Below are positions 10,201 through 19,127 of a DNA stretch of 64,000 nucleotides, piece by piece. Position 1 is the first letter of the stretch. Each line of letters starts with the position of its first letter. The notes under the pieces are model-generated. The model was not told the DNA's origin, made no database searches, and worked only from the letters and a program-made list of their open reading frames with translations. Source of the DNA: CBDHCC01 sp965219235 (lineage in GTDB: Bacteria; Pseudomonadota; Alphaproteobacteria; Sphingomonadales; Sphingomonadaceae). The translations under genes were made by a program, and so were the position numbers. The DNA is taken from assembly GCA_965219235.1 (NCBI GenBank), contig OZ244721.1, forward strand, positions 2,232,001-2,296,000, given 5' to 3'.

Positions 10201-10281
10201 GCTCGCCACGCCGAGCGCGAGGGTCGACGCCAGCGTCTTCAACCGAGAGGGCCGGACGGCCACGCAATGCACCTTCGACAT
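7226..10281 (-). pseudogene. Oar-like TonB-dependent receptor, interrupted by one frameshift near 8990
   Basis: The gene starts at the ATG at 10281 behind GGGGAGAG and has a clear signal peptide. A carboxypeptidase-regulatory-like domain follows, then a plug domain (ITGSRIRTMEGGEV) and a long beta-barrel ending IKLSAGFSF. The frame breaks after DLKLTYE near 8990; continuing in the -1 frame restores D-A-R-Y-A-P-T-P-L-L-F-G-N and the rest of the barrel. One missing G (GAGGAC read as GAGAC) explains this, so it is either a recent pseudogene or an assembly error. Such receptors import large glycans, and the flanking hydrolases and operator fit. The full product would be about 1018 aa. Confidence 0.85.
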
Positions 10282-10372
10282 GGAACTCTCCCCTGACTGT
10301 GGTCGCGCGACTTTTCGCCGCTTCTGCGCCAAGGCCTGTGCCCGTTGACGACTCGACCCCTGATCCGAGATT

Positions 10373-10386
10373 TGTAACCGCTTCCA
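10373..10386. promoter_or_regulatory. LacI-type operator TGTAACCGCTTCCA
   Basis: Matches the site at 4437-4450 in 13 of 14 positions. It lies about 92 bp upstream of the receptor start (10281, minus strand) and 166 bp upstream of the sulfatase start (10552, plus strand), so one repressor could govern both divergent operons. Confidence 0.65.
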
Positions 10387-10429
10387 AATCGCCTGTATAG
10401 GCGGTGCGGATGATGGGCATGTCGGCCCC

Positions 10430-10526
10430 TCGTCCTTGCGAGGAGCCGGAGGCGACGAAGCAATCCAGGGCGGGTCGCGGCACCGCGATGGTTCTGGATT
10501 GCTTCGCGTGGCGCTCGCAAAGACGA
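10430..10526. repeat. REP-like hairpin repeat, copy 1 of 3
   Basis: Two arms of about 33 bases face each other. The left arm contains CTTGCGAG and GACGAAGCAATCCAG; the right arm contains CTGGATTGCTTCGC and CTCGCAAAGACGA. Relatives lie at 19045-19127 and 19400-19480. It sits just upstream of the sulfatase ribosome site. Confidence 0.8.
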
Positions 10527-10551
10527 AGGTCGAGTGGAGAGGGGGCGGAGG

Positions 10552-12150
10552 ATGCGTTTGAACAAGCTGGTCGCGGGCGTGTTGCTGGGCACCCTGTTCG
10601 CCTGCGCGCCGGCCCCGCGCCAGGCTGCCGCCCTCTCGTCCCCGACCCCGGCGCAGCGCCCCAACATCGTCTTCATCATGTCGGACGACCACGCGATGCA
10701 GGCGATCTCCGCCTACGGCCACCCGATCTCCAAGCTCGCGCCCACCCCCAACATCGACCGGATCGCCCGGAACGGCGCGACCTTCACCAACAGCTTCGTC
10801 ACCAACTCGCTGTGCGGACCCAGCCGGGCGGCGATGCTGACGGGCAAGTTCGGCAACAAGAACGGCTTCACCAAGAACGGCGAGACGTTCGACAATGCGC
10901 AACCCACCTGGCCGCATAGGCTCGCCGACGCGGGCTATCAGACCGCGATCGTCGGCAAGTGGCACATCAACCGCGCGCCGACCGGCATGGGCTTCGGATA
11001 CTGGAAGGTGCTCGACGACCAGGGCGAGTACTACAATCCGGACTTCATCACGCCGGATGGGGAGCGGCGCGTCGAGGGCTACGCCACAGACCTGATCACC
11101 GCCGACGCGCTCGACTGGCTGAAGACCAAGCGCAAGCCGGACCAGCCCTTCGCGCTGATGATCCACCACAAGGCGGCGCATCGCAACTTCATGCCGCCGC
11201 TCCGCTATATTCAGAAATACCAGGGCGTGACCTTCCCCGTCCCGCCGACCTATTTCGATGATTATGCCGGACGCCCGGCGGCGGCCGCGCAGGAAATGAA
11301 CGTCTATCGCGACATGTACGAGGGCCACGACCTCAAGATGACGCAGCGCGTGGGCTCGACCGAGCTGCGCTACAACCGTTGGCCCGACGCCTTCGACCGG
11401 ATGACGCCGGAGCAGCGCCGCCGGTGGGACGAGCTGCACCAGGCCGACAACGACGCGATGAACGCCGCAGACCTGAAGGGTCGCGACATGGCGGAATGGA
11501 AGTACCAGCGGTATCTGCGGGAGTATCTCGGCACCATCGCGGCGATGGACGAAGGCATCGGGCAGGTGCTCGACTATCTCGAGGCCACCGGGCTCGATCG
11601 CGACACGATCGTCGTCTACACCTCCGACCAGGGCTTCTACCTCGGCGAGCACGGCTGGTTCGACAAGCGCTTCATGTACGAGGAGTCGCTGCGCACCCCG
11701 CTGCTGATCCAGTATCCCGGCCACATCGCGCCGGGCTCGCGGGTGACGAAGCTGGTGCAGAACATCGACTATGCCCCGACCTTCCTTCAGTGGACCGGCC
11801 TGCCGGTGCCCGCCGCCATCCAGGGCCGCTCGCTGGCGGGGCTGGCGGAGGGCCGGGCGCCCGCCCAGTGGCGCGACGCGATCTACTATCACTATCACGA
11901 GTTCCCGGGCTTCCACTCGGTGCGCGCGCATTACGGGGTGCGCGACGACCGCTACAAGTTGATCCGCTTCTACGGCGACATCGACCAGTGGGAGTTCTAC
12001 GATCTCAAGACCGACCCGACGGAAATCCGCAACCGCATCGACGATCCCGCCATGCAGGGGCGGATCGCGGCGATGAAGCAACGCCTGGCGGCGCTGCGGC
12101 GGCAGTATGAGGACACCGCCGGCCCGCCGGTGTTCGAGGCGGCCCGGTGA
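10552..12150 (+). CDS. Exported type I sulfatase (alkaline-phosphatase superfamily, S1)
   Basis: 532 aa from the ATG at 10552; an in-frame GTG at 10534 is less likely because a purine-rich site precedes the ATG. The N-terminus (LVAGVLLGTLFAC) reads as a lipoprotein signal. PNIVFIMSDDHAM gives the metal-binding aspartates. LCGPSRAAMLTGK carries Cys88, the residue oxidised to formylglycine. GKWHIN and the TSDQGFYLGEHGWFDK segment complete the active site. It hydrolyses sulfate esters, probably from a sulfated sugar, and depends on an FGE such as the product at 4490. Its stop overlaps the GH97 start by 4 bp (GTGA). The substrate is not assignable. Confidence 0.92.
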   Translation: MRLNKLVAGVLLGTLFACAPAPRQAAALSSPTPAQRPNIVFIMSDDHAMQAISAYGHPISKLAPTPNIDRIARNGATFTNSFVTNSLCGPSRAAMLTGKFGNKNGFTKNGETFDNAQPTWPHRLADAGYQTAIVGKWHINRAPTGMGFGYWKVLDDQGEYYNPDFITPDGERRVEGYATDLITADALDWLKTKRKPDQPFALMIHHKAAHRNFMPPLRYIQKYQGVTFPVPPTYFDDYAGRPAAAAQEMNVYRDMYEGHDLKMTQRVGSTELRYNRWPDAFDRMTPEQRRRWDELHQADNDAMNAADLKGRDMAEWKYQRYLREYLGTIAAMDEGIGQVLDYLEATGLDRDTIVVYTSDQGFYLGEHGWFDKRFMYEESLRTPLLIQYPGHIAPGSRVTKLVQNIDYAPTFLQWTGLPVPAAIQGRSLAGLAEGRAPAQWRDAIYYHYHEFPGFHSVRAHYGVRDDRYKLIRFYGDIDQWEFYDLKTDPTEIRNRIDDPAMQGRIAAMKQRLAALRRQYEDTAGPPVFEAAR

Positions 12151-14195
12151 CGCGTCCGGTCGCCGCGATCGCGGCGCTGCTGTGCGCGCTCCTCTTGCCG
12201 TCGGTGGCGAGCGCGCGGGACAGCGTGCCCGCCACCGCCTGCTCCCCGGACGGGCGGCTGTGCTTCACGATTGCGACGGTGGGCGAGATCCCGCACTATT
12301 CCGTCACCCGCGACGGCCAGCCGGTGATCGCGCCCTCTCGCCTGGGCTTCATGCTGCGGGGAGAGGGCGGCAAGTTCGAGCACGCCATCCTGCTCGGGCC
12401 AGCGACCACCCGCCAAGTGTCGGAGCGGTGGGAGCAGCCCTGGGGAGAGAACCGCTGGGTCGACAACCGCTATCGCGAGCTGCGCGTGCCGATGGTCGAG
12501 CTGATCGGCGCCAAGCGGCGCATCGACCTCACCGCGCGCGTGTTCGACACCGGCGTGGGCTTCCGCTTCGAGTTTCCCGACCAGCCGCAGCTCCACGACA
12601 TCCGCATCGACGAGGAGCTGACCGAGTTCAACGTGGCGGGCGAGGCGGAGGCCTGGTGGATCCCCGCGGGCGAGTGGAATCGCTACGAGTATCTCTATCA
12701 CCACACGCCCGCACGCGAGGTCGGCACGGCGCACTCGCCGCTGACGCTGCGCCGCGCCGACGGGCTGCACATCGCGATCCACGAGGCGGCACTCAGCGAC
12801 TACTCCGCCTTCTGGCTGCAGCGCCTCGACGGCCAGCGCTTCCGCACCCGCCTCGCGCCCTCGTCGGAGCCGTGGAAGGTGGCGGCGACCGCGCCGTTCG
12901 CGACCCCCTGGCGCACCATCCAGATCGCCGACAGCGCGCCCGCGCTCTACGCCTCGTCCGACCTCATCCTCAATCTGAACGAGCCCAACCGGCTGGGCGA
13001 CGTGTCGTGGGTCAAACCGCTGAAGTACATGGGCATCTGGTGGGCCATGCATCTGGGCCAGGCGAGCTGGGAGAGCGGGCCGAGGCACGGGGCGACGACG
13101 GCGAATGCCCTCCGCCTGATCGACTTCGCGGCGGCCAACGGCTTCGACGCGGTGCTGGTGGAGGGGTGGAACGTCGGCTGGGACGGCAACTGGATCGGCG
13201 ATCACGGCCGCAACTTCGTCTTCGACCGGGCCTATCCCGATTTCGATATCGAACGGGTGGCCGCCCACGCCCGCGCCAAGGGTGTCGAGCTGATCGGCCA
13301 TCACGAGACCGCCGGCAACGCCGGGCTGTACGAGGAGCAGATGGCGCGCGCCTTTGCGCTCTACGAACGGCTGGGCGTCCACGCGGTCAAGACCGGCTAT
13401 GTCGCGGATGCGGGCGGCGTGCTGCGGACGGACGAGGCGGGGCGCGAGGTGTGGGAGTGGCACGACGGCCAGTTCATGGCCCGCCACCACGTGCGCGTGG
13501 CGCTGGAGGCCGCCAGGCACCGGATCGCGATCGACGCGCACGAACCCATCAAGGACACGGGCCTGCGCCGCACCTACCCCAATATGGTCAGTCGCGAGGG
13601 CGCGCGCGGCATGGAGTACGCCGCCTGGGGAGAGCCGCCGAACCCGCCGGAGCACGAGGCGACGCTGGTCTTCACCCGGATGCTCTCCGGCCCGATGGAC
13701 TACACGCCGGGCATCGTCAGCCTGACCGGCAGGGACGGCCGCCGCATCCCCTCCACCCTCGCCAAGCAGCTCGCCAACACCGTCGTGATCTACAGCCCCG
13801 TGCAGATGGCGGCCGATCTGCCGGAGAATTACGAGGCGCACCCGGAGGCCTTCGCCTTCATCAAGGCGGTGCCCGCCGACTGGGGGCGCAGCCTGATGCT
13901 GGACGGAGCCGTCGGCGAGTACGCCGTGTTCGCCCGCCAGCGGCGCGGCGGTCGGGACTGGTGGGTGGGCGGCGTGACGGACGGAACGGCGCGCGACCAG
14001 CCGCTCGCCTTCGACTTTCTGCCAAAGGGGCGGCGCTACACGGCCGAGATCTACCGCGACGGGCCGGGTGGCGGCATCGGCGGCGATCCCTTCGCCATGG
14101 TGGTGGAGCGCCGGACGGTCACGTCCGCCAGCCGCCTGTCCGTCCGGATGGAGGCGGGCGGCGGGTTCGCCATCCGGCTGATGTCCGACAGTTGA
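12147..14195 (+). CDS. Glycoside hydrolase family 97, SusB-like inverting alpha-glucoside hydrolase
   Basis: 682 aa from a GTG start that overlaps the sulfatase stop, with a signal peptide (AAIAALLCALLLPSVASA). An N-terminal beta-sandwich, a catalytic barrel (VLVEGWNVGWD onward) and a C-terminal beta domain are in family order. Three glutamates match the SusB catalytic set: Glu387 in GHHETAG, Glu466 in DAHEP and Glu490 in GARGMEY. Their presence points to the inverting subgroup, which cleaves alpha-glucosidic bonds of malto-oligosaccharides. A 10-residue insertion relative to SusB lies between the first two. Pairing with a sulfatase suggests a sulfated or mixed alpha-glucan, which is inference. 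Confidence 0.9.
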   Translation: MTRPVAAIAALLCALLLPSVASARDSVPATACSPDGRLCFTIATVGEIPHYSVTRDGQPVIAPSRLGFMLRGEGGKFEHAILLGPATTRQVSERWEQPWGENRWVDNRYRELRVPMVELIGAKRRIDLTARVFDTGVGFRFEFPDQPQLHDIRIDEELTEFNVAGEAEAWWIPAGEWNRYEYLYHHTPAREVGTAHSPLTLRRADGLHIAIHEAALSDYSAFWLQRLDGQRFRTRLAPSSEPWKVAATAPFATPWRTIQIADSAPALYASSDLILNLNEPNRLGDVSWVKPLKYMGIWWAMHLGQASWESGPRHGATTANALRLIDFAAANGFDAVLVEGWNVGWDGNWIGDHGRNFVFDRAYPDFDIERVAAHARAKGVELIGHHETAGNAGLYEEQMARAFALYERLGVHAVKTGYVADAGGVLRTDEAGREVWEWHDGQFMARHHVRVALEAARHRIAIDAHEPIKDTGLRRTYPNMVSREGARGMEYAAWGEPPNPPEHEATLVFTRMLSGPMDYTPGIVSLTGRDGRRIPSTLAKQLANTVVIYSPVQMAADLPENYEAHPEAFAFIKAVPADWGRSLMLDGAVGEYAVFARQRRGGRDWWVGGVTDGTARDQPLAFDFLPKGRRYTAEIYRDGPGGGIGGDPFAMVVERRTVTSASRLSVRMEAGGGFAIRLMSDS

Positions 14196-14416
14196 TTGGC
14201 TGATTGGCTGTGTTGAGCGAAGCCGCCAACCCGGTGAGAAACCGCTCGGGCACCGGACCCAACCTCCCGCAAACTGACGGCCGGTTCTCGGCCACGTCGG
14301 GTTGAACTGCTCTTTTGCCCTGCCGCTCTCTGGGCTTACCGCTACTGGCGGATTTGGTCGACAGGACAATCGATCCTCGCCACAATAATCTACTTGCATT
14401 ATCGAACCCACTGGCG

Positions 14417-14433
14417 GATGATCAATGATCATC
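14417..14433. promoter_or_regulatory. 17-bp perfect palindrome, candidate operator
   Basis: GATGATCAATGATCATC is perfectly symmetric around one central base. It ends 39 bp before the ATG of the TonB receptor at 14473, a good position for a repressor site. No cognate regulator is evident. Confidence 0.5.
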
Positions 14434-14472
14434 GGACCTGTCATAAAGGCGGGCCGCCTGAGGAGGGGACGG

Positions 14473-16818
14473 ATGAAGACTCTTTACGCAAGCTCGGCCA
14501 TCGCGTTCGGCATGGCATTTACGATGCCCGCCGTCGCGCAGACGACGGACACGCAGGCACCCGCTGCATCCGATCCCGTCCCAGAGCAAGCCGACCGAGA
14601 CGTCGTTCAGCTCGAGGGCATCATCGTGACCGCGCAACGCCGCGAGACCGATCTTCAGGACACCTCGGCCGCGATCACCGCCTTCGGCGGCGCGACGCTG
14701 GAGGAGGATCGGGTGCTGAGCTTCGAGGACCTGGCCGGCCGCGCGACCTCCCTGTCGTTCACCGCGCTCTCGCCGCTGGATCAGGAGTTCAACGTCCGCG
14801 GCATCACGAACACGCGGCTGGACTCGCCCACGGCCGACCAGTCGATCGGCATCTTCTTCGACGACGTCTATGTCGGCCGCTCCGGCCTGTTCAACTTCGA
14901 CCTCTACGATATCGACCGGGTGGAGGTGATCCGAGGACCCCAGGGCGTGCTGCTCGGCCGCAACGTCGTCGGCGGCGCCATCAGCATCTACAGCGCGCAG
15001 CCGAAACGAACCTTCGGCGGCAGCCTCGGCGCGTCCTACGGCAACTACAACGAGAAGCTGGTGAAGGGTCATGTGACCGGCCCGATCGCGGCGGGCGGAC
15101 TGGACGGGCGGTTCGCGTTCCAGGTGCGCCAGCGCGACGGCTTCGCCCGCGACATCGCGCACAATGTCGATCTCGACAACGTGGACAGCGTGCAGATGCG
15201 CGGCCAGCTCGAATACAGCCCGGACGACGCGGATTACTCGGCCCGTCTGATCGTCGACTACACGAAGGACAAGTCGAATGGCTTCCACACGGTGGTGCTC
15301 GACGGCCCGGGACCGGGTTCGGGGCCGTGGAGCGCCGCGCGCGCCCAGGTCGGAGCGATTCGCGGCAAGCCGCTGTCGGTGCGCGAGAGCCTGCCGGACT
15401 GGAACACCTACAAGGGCGATTTCGCGCCGACCCCGCAGGAGCTGGACCGCCGGGCCTACGGCATCACCCTGCAGCTCGATCACGAGCTGGAGGGCATCGG
15501 CACGCTGGCCAGCATCACCGGCTATCGCAACGGCCGCGCCTACAGCCAGTACGACCAGACCGGCATCGGACCCAGCAACCAGTATGGGGTGATCGTCCCG
15601 CTGCTGTTCCGCTCGCCGGTGCGCGAGCGGGAGCGGATCAAGCAGTTCACGCAGGAGATCCGACTGGTGTCGCCGGAACGGACCGACCGCGGGTTCGACT
15701 ACATCCTGGGCGGCTATTTCCAACGCGACCGGGTGCGCAAGAACGACACGATCAGCTTCGAGATCCGCGTCCCCGCCATCCCGACGCTCAACGGCGAGTC
15801 GGCCTGGGACAATCGCGGCCGGACCACCTCCTACGCGGTCTTTGGCCAGCTCGGCTATCGGTTCACCGAGCAGTTCCGCCTGGTGGCCGGACTGCGCTAC
15901 TCGCACGACAAGAAGAGCGGTGTCGTGACGGGTCTGGCGGTCGAAACGGGCGACAAATTCACCCCCAACGATCCCATCCCAGCGACGCCGCTGTCGTCGA
16001 CCTTCCGGGAGGGCGGCGGCTACACGACGGGCTATTCGAACGATTGGGGTGAAGTGACGCCGCAGGTCACCGCCGAATTCAAGGCCACGGACGACCTCTT
16101 CTTCTATGCCACGTACTCGACCGGCTACAAGGGCGGCGGCTTCGAGGACGATCCGGCGAACGCCCTGGCGGCGCAGTCCAGCTACGACCCCGAAACCGTC
16201 GACAGTTACGAGATCGGCACCAAGCTCGACCTCTTCAACCGCCGCGCGCGGCTGAACATCGCGGCCTTTTCGATGCGCTACAAGAACCTGCAGGTCACGC
16301 AGACGTCGGCGGTGTGCCTGTGCAACATCACCGACAACGCGGCCGACGCCAAGATCAAGGGCGTCGAGGCCGAGGCGTCGGTCGCCGTCACCCGGGGGCT
16401 CAGCCTCTATGGCGGCCTGACCGTGCTCGACACCAAGTACATCGAATTCACCGACTCCGTCGGCAACGTGAACGACGGCAAGTTCCTTCAGCGCACTCCG
16501 AAATACCAGTTCAACCTCGGCGGCGACTTCACGACCGACCTGGGGAATTGGGTCAACGGGCTGCGCGCGCACGTCAACTACAACCGCCAGGGCAAGCTCA
16601 GCTGGAATCCGGAAGCGTCCGCCATCGAGCCGGGGTATGGGCTGCTCGATGCGCGGATCTCGATCACGCCGAACGACGGCGACCTGGTGTTTTCGATCTG
16701 GGGCCGCAATCTGACGAAGGAGTTGTACCGCACCAACGTCATCGCCTTCTTCGGCGACGAGGCGTCGCGGCTGGGGGCGCCGCGCACCTATGGCGCGGAG
16801 CTGTCGGTCCGGTTCTGA
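14473..16818 (+). CDS. TonB-dependent outer-membrane receptor
   Basis: 781 aa from the ATG at 14473, chosen because GAGGAGGGGAC lies just upstream and the signal peptide (YASSAIAFGMAFTMPAVAQ) starts there; an ATG at 14425 in frame is less convincing. The plug begins with IIVTAQRRE and includes RVEVIRGPQGVLLGRN. The 22-strand barrel ends with the aromatic LSVRF. This is the size and style of receptors that sphingomonads place beside catabolic clusters for aromatic or terpenoid compounds. It ends 7 bp before the convergent SnoaL-like gene, so it may serve the cluster to its right. Confidence 0.93.
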   Translation: MKTLYASSAIAFGMAFTMPAVAQTTDTQAPAASDPVPEQADRDVVQLEGIIVTAQRRETDLQDTSAAITAFGGATLEEDRVLSFEDLAGRATSLSFTALSPLDQEFNVRGITNTRLDSPTADQSIGIFFDDVYVGRSGLFNFDLYDIDRVEVIRGPQGVLLGRNVVGGAISIYSAQPKRTFGGSLGASYGNYNEKLVKGHVTGPIAAGGLDGRFAFQVRQRDGFARDIAHNVDLDNVDSVQMRGQLEYSPDDADYSARLIVDYTKDKSNGFHTVVLDGPGPGSGPWSAARAQVGAIRGKPLSVRESLPDWNTYKGDFAPTPQELDRRAYGITLQLDHELEGIGTLASITGYRNGRAYSQYDQTGIGPSNQYGVIVPLLFRSPVRERERIKQFTQEIRLVSPERTDRGFDYILGGYFQRDRVRKNDTISFEIRVPAIPTLNGESAWDNRGRTTSYAVFGQLGYRFTEQFRLVAGLRYSHDKKSGVVTGLAVETGDKFTPNDPIPATPLSSTFREGGGYTTGYSNDWGEVTPQVTAEFKATDDLFFYATYSTGYKGGGFEDDPANALAAQSSYDPETVDSYEIGTKLDLFNRRARLNIAAFSMRYKNLQVTQTSAVCLCNITDNAADAKIKGVEAEASVAVTRGLSLYGGLTVLDTKYIEFTDSVGNVNDGKFLQRTPKYQFNLGGDFTTDLGNWVNGLRAHVNYNRQGKLSWNPEASAIEPGYGLLDARISITPNDGDLVFSIWGRNLTKELYRTNVIAFFGDEASRLGAPRTYGAELSVRF

Positions 16819-16825
16819 TCGGAGG

Positions 16826-17356
16826 TCAGTCGCGCAAGTAGGTCAGGTCGTCGGGCGCCTTGGCGCCCATCACCATGTCGGGATGGCCGGTGTCGAACAG
16901 GCCCAGGCACCATCCCTCCGACGAGGGCGCGTCGCGGTTCCAATCGAACACGACACGGCGGTGCAGCACGCGCCACTCGCCGTCGCGGCGGACGAACTTG
17001 TCGTGGCTGCGCGCGCCGGTGAAGGTGTCGTGGTCCCGCCCGTCCTTCCCGAAGCGCGCGAAGGTCAGGATGTAGCTTTCGACCCAGGCGGTGTCCGCGC
17101 CGTCGAACTCGACGTGGATGTTGGCGACCAGATGCTGCATCGTCGGCCGGTTGTCGCGCATCCGCCGCGCCGCCGCCTTCACATAGGGGACGGCGGGTCC
17201 GTTGTAGGCCGGGCCGTGCACCTCGACCGCATCGTCCCAATAGCAGCCGAGCAGCAGCGCCTCGTCGCCGCGATCGATGCCTCTGGCGTAGCGCATCATC
17301 ACGTCGTGGATGTCCTGGCGCGCGAGCATCATTTCGATGGTGTTGGCGTGGGCCAT
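16826..17356 (-). CDS. SnoaL-like (NTF2-fold) protein
   Basis: 176 aa, SnoaL_4-type. The N-terminal helix (IEMMLARQDIHDVMMRYARGIDRGD), the pocket strand HLVANIHVEFDG and the WRVLHRRVVFDW strand are typical. Members act as small-molecule isomerases, dehydratases or accessory subunits of ring-hydroxylating enzymes. It is last in an apparent operon with two SDRs (stop of the upstream gene 2 bp away). The reaction is unknown. It is one of four NTF2-fold proteins in this cluster. Confidence 0.85.
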   Translation of the reverse strand: MAHANTIEMMLARQDIHDVMMRYARGIDRGDEALLLGCYWDDAVEVHGPAYNGPAVPYVKAAARRMRDNRPTMQHLVANIHVEFDGADTAWVESYILTFARFGKDGRDHDTFTGARSHDKFVRRDGEWRVLHRRVVFDWNRDAPSSEGWCLGLFDTGHPDMVMGAKAPDDLTYLRD

Positions 17357-17357
17357 G

Positions 17358-18104
17358 TCAGCGCCTCCCGTTCGCGAGGCCGTCGGCCATGGAGCGTTTG
17401 AGCGTCGCCGGATCGCGCGCCAGGAAGGCGCGGACCGCGATGGAGTGCGGGTCGGTGTCGTGTTCGTCGATCCCGTGCCGGACCGCGACCAGGCCGGCCT
17501 TGGCGATGTCGCGCGGGCTCGACTTCTCCGCCCAGGTGACGTGCGCCGCCATGCGCGTGTCGACCGACCCGACGATCAGCGCGTGGACGGCGGTGCCCTG
17601 CGGCGCGAGCTCGGCGCGCAGGCAGTCCGACGCCGCGCGCATGGCGAATTTCGACGGACTGTAGCCGCCCATCGACGGCACGGCCACGATCCCGCCGGCC
17701 GACAGCACGTTGACGACCGCACCGCCGCCGTTCGCCTTCAGGATCGGAGCGAAGGCGCGGATCATCGCGACGGGGCCGAGATAGTTGGTCTCGATCTCCT
17801 CGCGCATGGCGGCGTCGCTGTCCGCCGTCAGCAGGGTCTGCCGGTGGAACGCGCCCGCGTTGTTGATCAGCAGGGTCACATCGCCGCAGCGCTTCGCGGC
17901 GGCGGCGATCTCGTCGAGCTTGGTGACATCGAGCTGAAGGCCGGCCAACTTGGGATCGGCCGCGGCCGCCGCCTCGGCGTCGCTCGACGTGCGCGCGGCG
18001 ACGTAAACCCGGCTCGCCCCCTGTTCGAGCAGCTCGCGCACGAAACCCTCGCCGATGCCGCGATTGCCCCCGGTGACGAGCGCCACGCACCCTTCGATCC
18101 TCAT
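17358..18104 (-). CDS. Short-chain dehydrogenase/reductase
   Basis: 248 aa, classical SDR length. TGGNRGIG binds NAD(P), NNAG lies at the end of beta4, and the active site is serine in VLSAGG with YSPSK (Tyr-x3-Lys). It oxidises or reduces a hydroxyl/keto group of a catabolic intermediate. It overlaps the upstream SDR by 4 bp (ATGA) and is followed 2 bp later by the SnoaL-like gene, so the three are likely one transcript. Confidence 0.92.
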   Translation of the reverse strand: MRIEGCVALVTGGNRGIGEGFVRELLEQGASRVYVAARTSSDAEAAAAADPKLAGLQLDVTKLDEIAAAAKRCGDVTLLINNAGAFHRQTLLTADSDAAMREEIETNYLGPVAMIRAFAPILKANGGGAVVNVLSAGGIVAVPSMGGYSPSKFAMRAASDCLRAELAPQGTAVHALIVGSVDTRMAAHVTWAEKSSPRDIAKAGLVAVRHGIDEHDTDPHSIAVRAFLARDPATLKRSMADGLANGRR

Positions 18105-18961
18105 GCCGTCGTCTCCTCGTCAAGATTTCGATAGAAGTCGGCGAACGCCGCCTCGCCGCCGGTGTAGCCGCGCGCGTCCGGCATGGCGGCCAGCCGGTCG
18201 AGCGCACCGGGATCGAACCCGGCGCCCGCGCTCTCCATCGCGCGCGCGGCGCGGATGTGGCCGGCGCCCGCGACCCAGATCTCGCCGGTCCGCCCGCACG
18301 CCGCGCTCGCCAGCCAGGCGAGCATCGCGGCGGCGCCCGCCGGGCCGAGCGCCGGATCGGACGCGCGGCCCGGCTGCGCCGTCATCTTCGTCGCGGCGTA
18401 GGGGGCGATGATGTTGACGCGGATCGCGGTGTGGCGGAGCTCGTCGGCGAGACTCAGCGCGTAGCCGTTGAGCGCGCCCTTGGACGCGGCGTAGGCGGCG
18501 CGCCCGCGCACGCCGTGCAGGCCGCCGGTCGAGGAGACGAACACGATCCGGCCGGCGGGTGCGTTCCCGAGTGCTGGCAACGATGCCTCGACCAGCCGCG
18601 CATTGGCGAAGAAATTGATCGCCATGACCTCGGCGAGCCCCGTATCGCCCGCACCGATCCTCATCGCCGGGCCGCTGATCCCGGCGTTCAGGATCAGCGC
18701 GTCGAGTCGCCCATGCGTGTCCACGGCGTTCGCGACGATCGCCTCGGCCGCACCGGGTGCATCGACCGCGTGGTCATCGGCCGTGGCGCGACCGCCTGCG
18801 GCCCGGATGCCCTCGGCCACCGCATCCGCCGAGAACGGCCGGTCGGGGTGGCGGCGGTTGTTGACCAGGACCGTCGTGCCCTCAGCGGCGAGCGCATGCG
18901 CGAACGCCGCGCCCAGCCCGTTGCCGGCTCCGGTGACGATCACGACGCGGCTGCTCTCCAT
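18101..18961 (-). CDS. Short-chain dehydrogenase/reductase, MFE-2-like
   Basis: 286 aa. TGAGNGLG, NAGISG, the catalytic serine in VSSTGG and YAASK are present. The N-terminal pattern resembles the 3-hydroxyacyl-CoA dehydrogenase domain of peroxisomal multifunctional enzyme type 2, and a C-terminal extension of about 40 residues follows the fold. It is first in a three-gene operon; the ATGAAAGT motif lies 30 bp upstream. A step on a CoA-bound hydroxyl intermediate is inferred. Confidence 0.88.
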   Translation of the reverse strand: MESSRVVIVTGAGNGLGAAFAHALAAEGTTVLVNNRRHPDRPFSADAVAEGIRAAGGRATADDHAVDAPGAAEAIVANAVDTHGRLDALILNAGISGPAMRIGAGDTGLAEVMAINFFANARLVEASLPALGNAPAGRIVFVSSTGGLHGVRGRAAYAASKGALNGYALSLADELRHTAIRVNIIAPYAATKMTAQPGRASDPALGPAGAAAMLAWLASAACGRTGEIWVAGAGHIRAARAMESAGAGFDPGALDRLAAMPDARGYTGGEAAFADFYRNLDEETTA

Positions 18962-18990
18962 GAAGCCGGTCTAGCCGAGTGAGTATGACA

Positions 18991-18998
18991 ATGAAAGT
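18991..18998 (+). promoter_or_regulatory. ATGAAAGT motif, copy 1
   Basis: Present in the context AGTATGACAATGAAAGTCG, 30 bp upstream of the SDR start at 18961. The same core occurs at 22237-22244 and, on the other strand, 25539-25546, each 20-35 bp from an operon start in this cluster. It may bind the HxlR-type regulator. Confidence 0.45.
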
Positions 18999-19044
18999 CG
19001 ATACCGGGCGATTGGAGTCGCATGACATTGGATCGGACCGGCCC

Positions 19045-19127
19045 CGTCGTCGCGAGCGCAGCGAAGCCATCCGGACCGGCGCGCGCATCCTGGATCGCCG
19101 CGTCGCTTCGCTCCTCGCGATGACGAG
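19045..19127. repeat. REP-like hairpin repeat, copy 2 of 3
   Basis: The left arm (CGTCGCGAGCGCAGCGAAGC) pairs with the right arm around CGCTTCGCTCCTCGCGATGA. About 85% like the copy 355 bp to its right. Confidence 0.8.
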
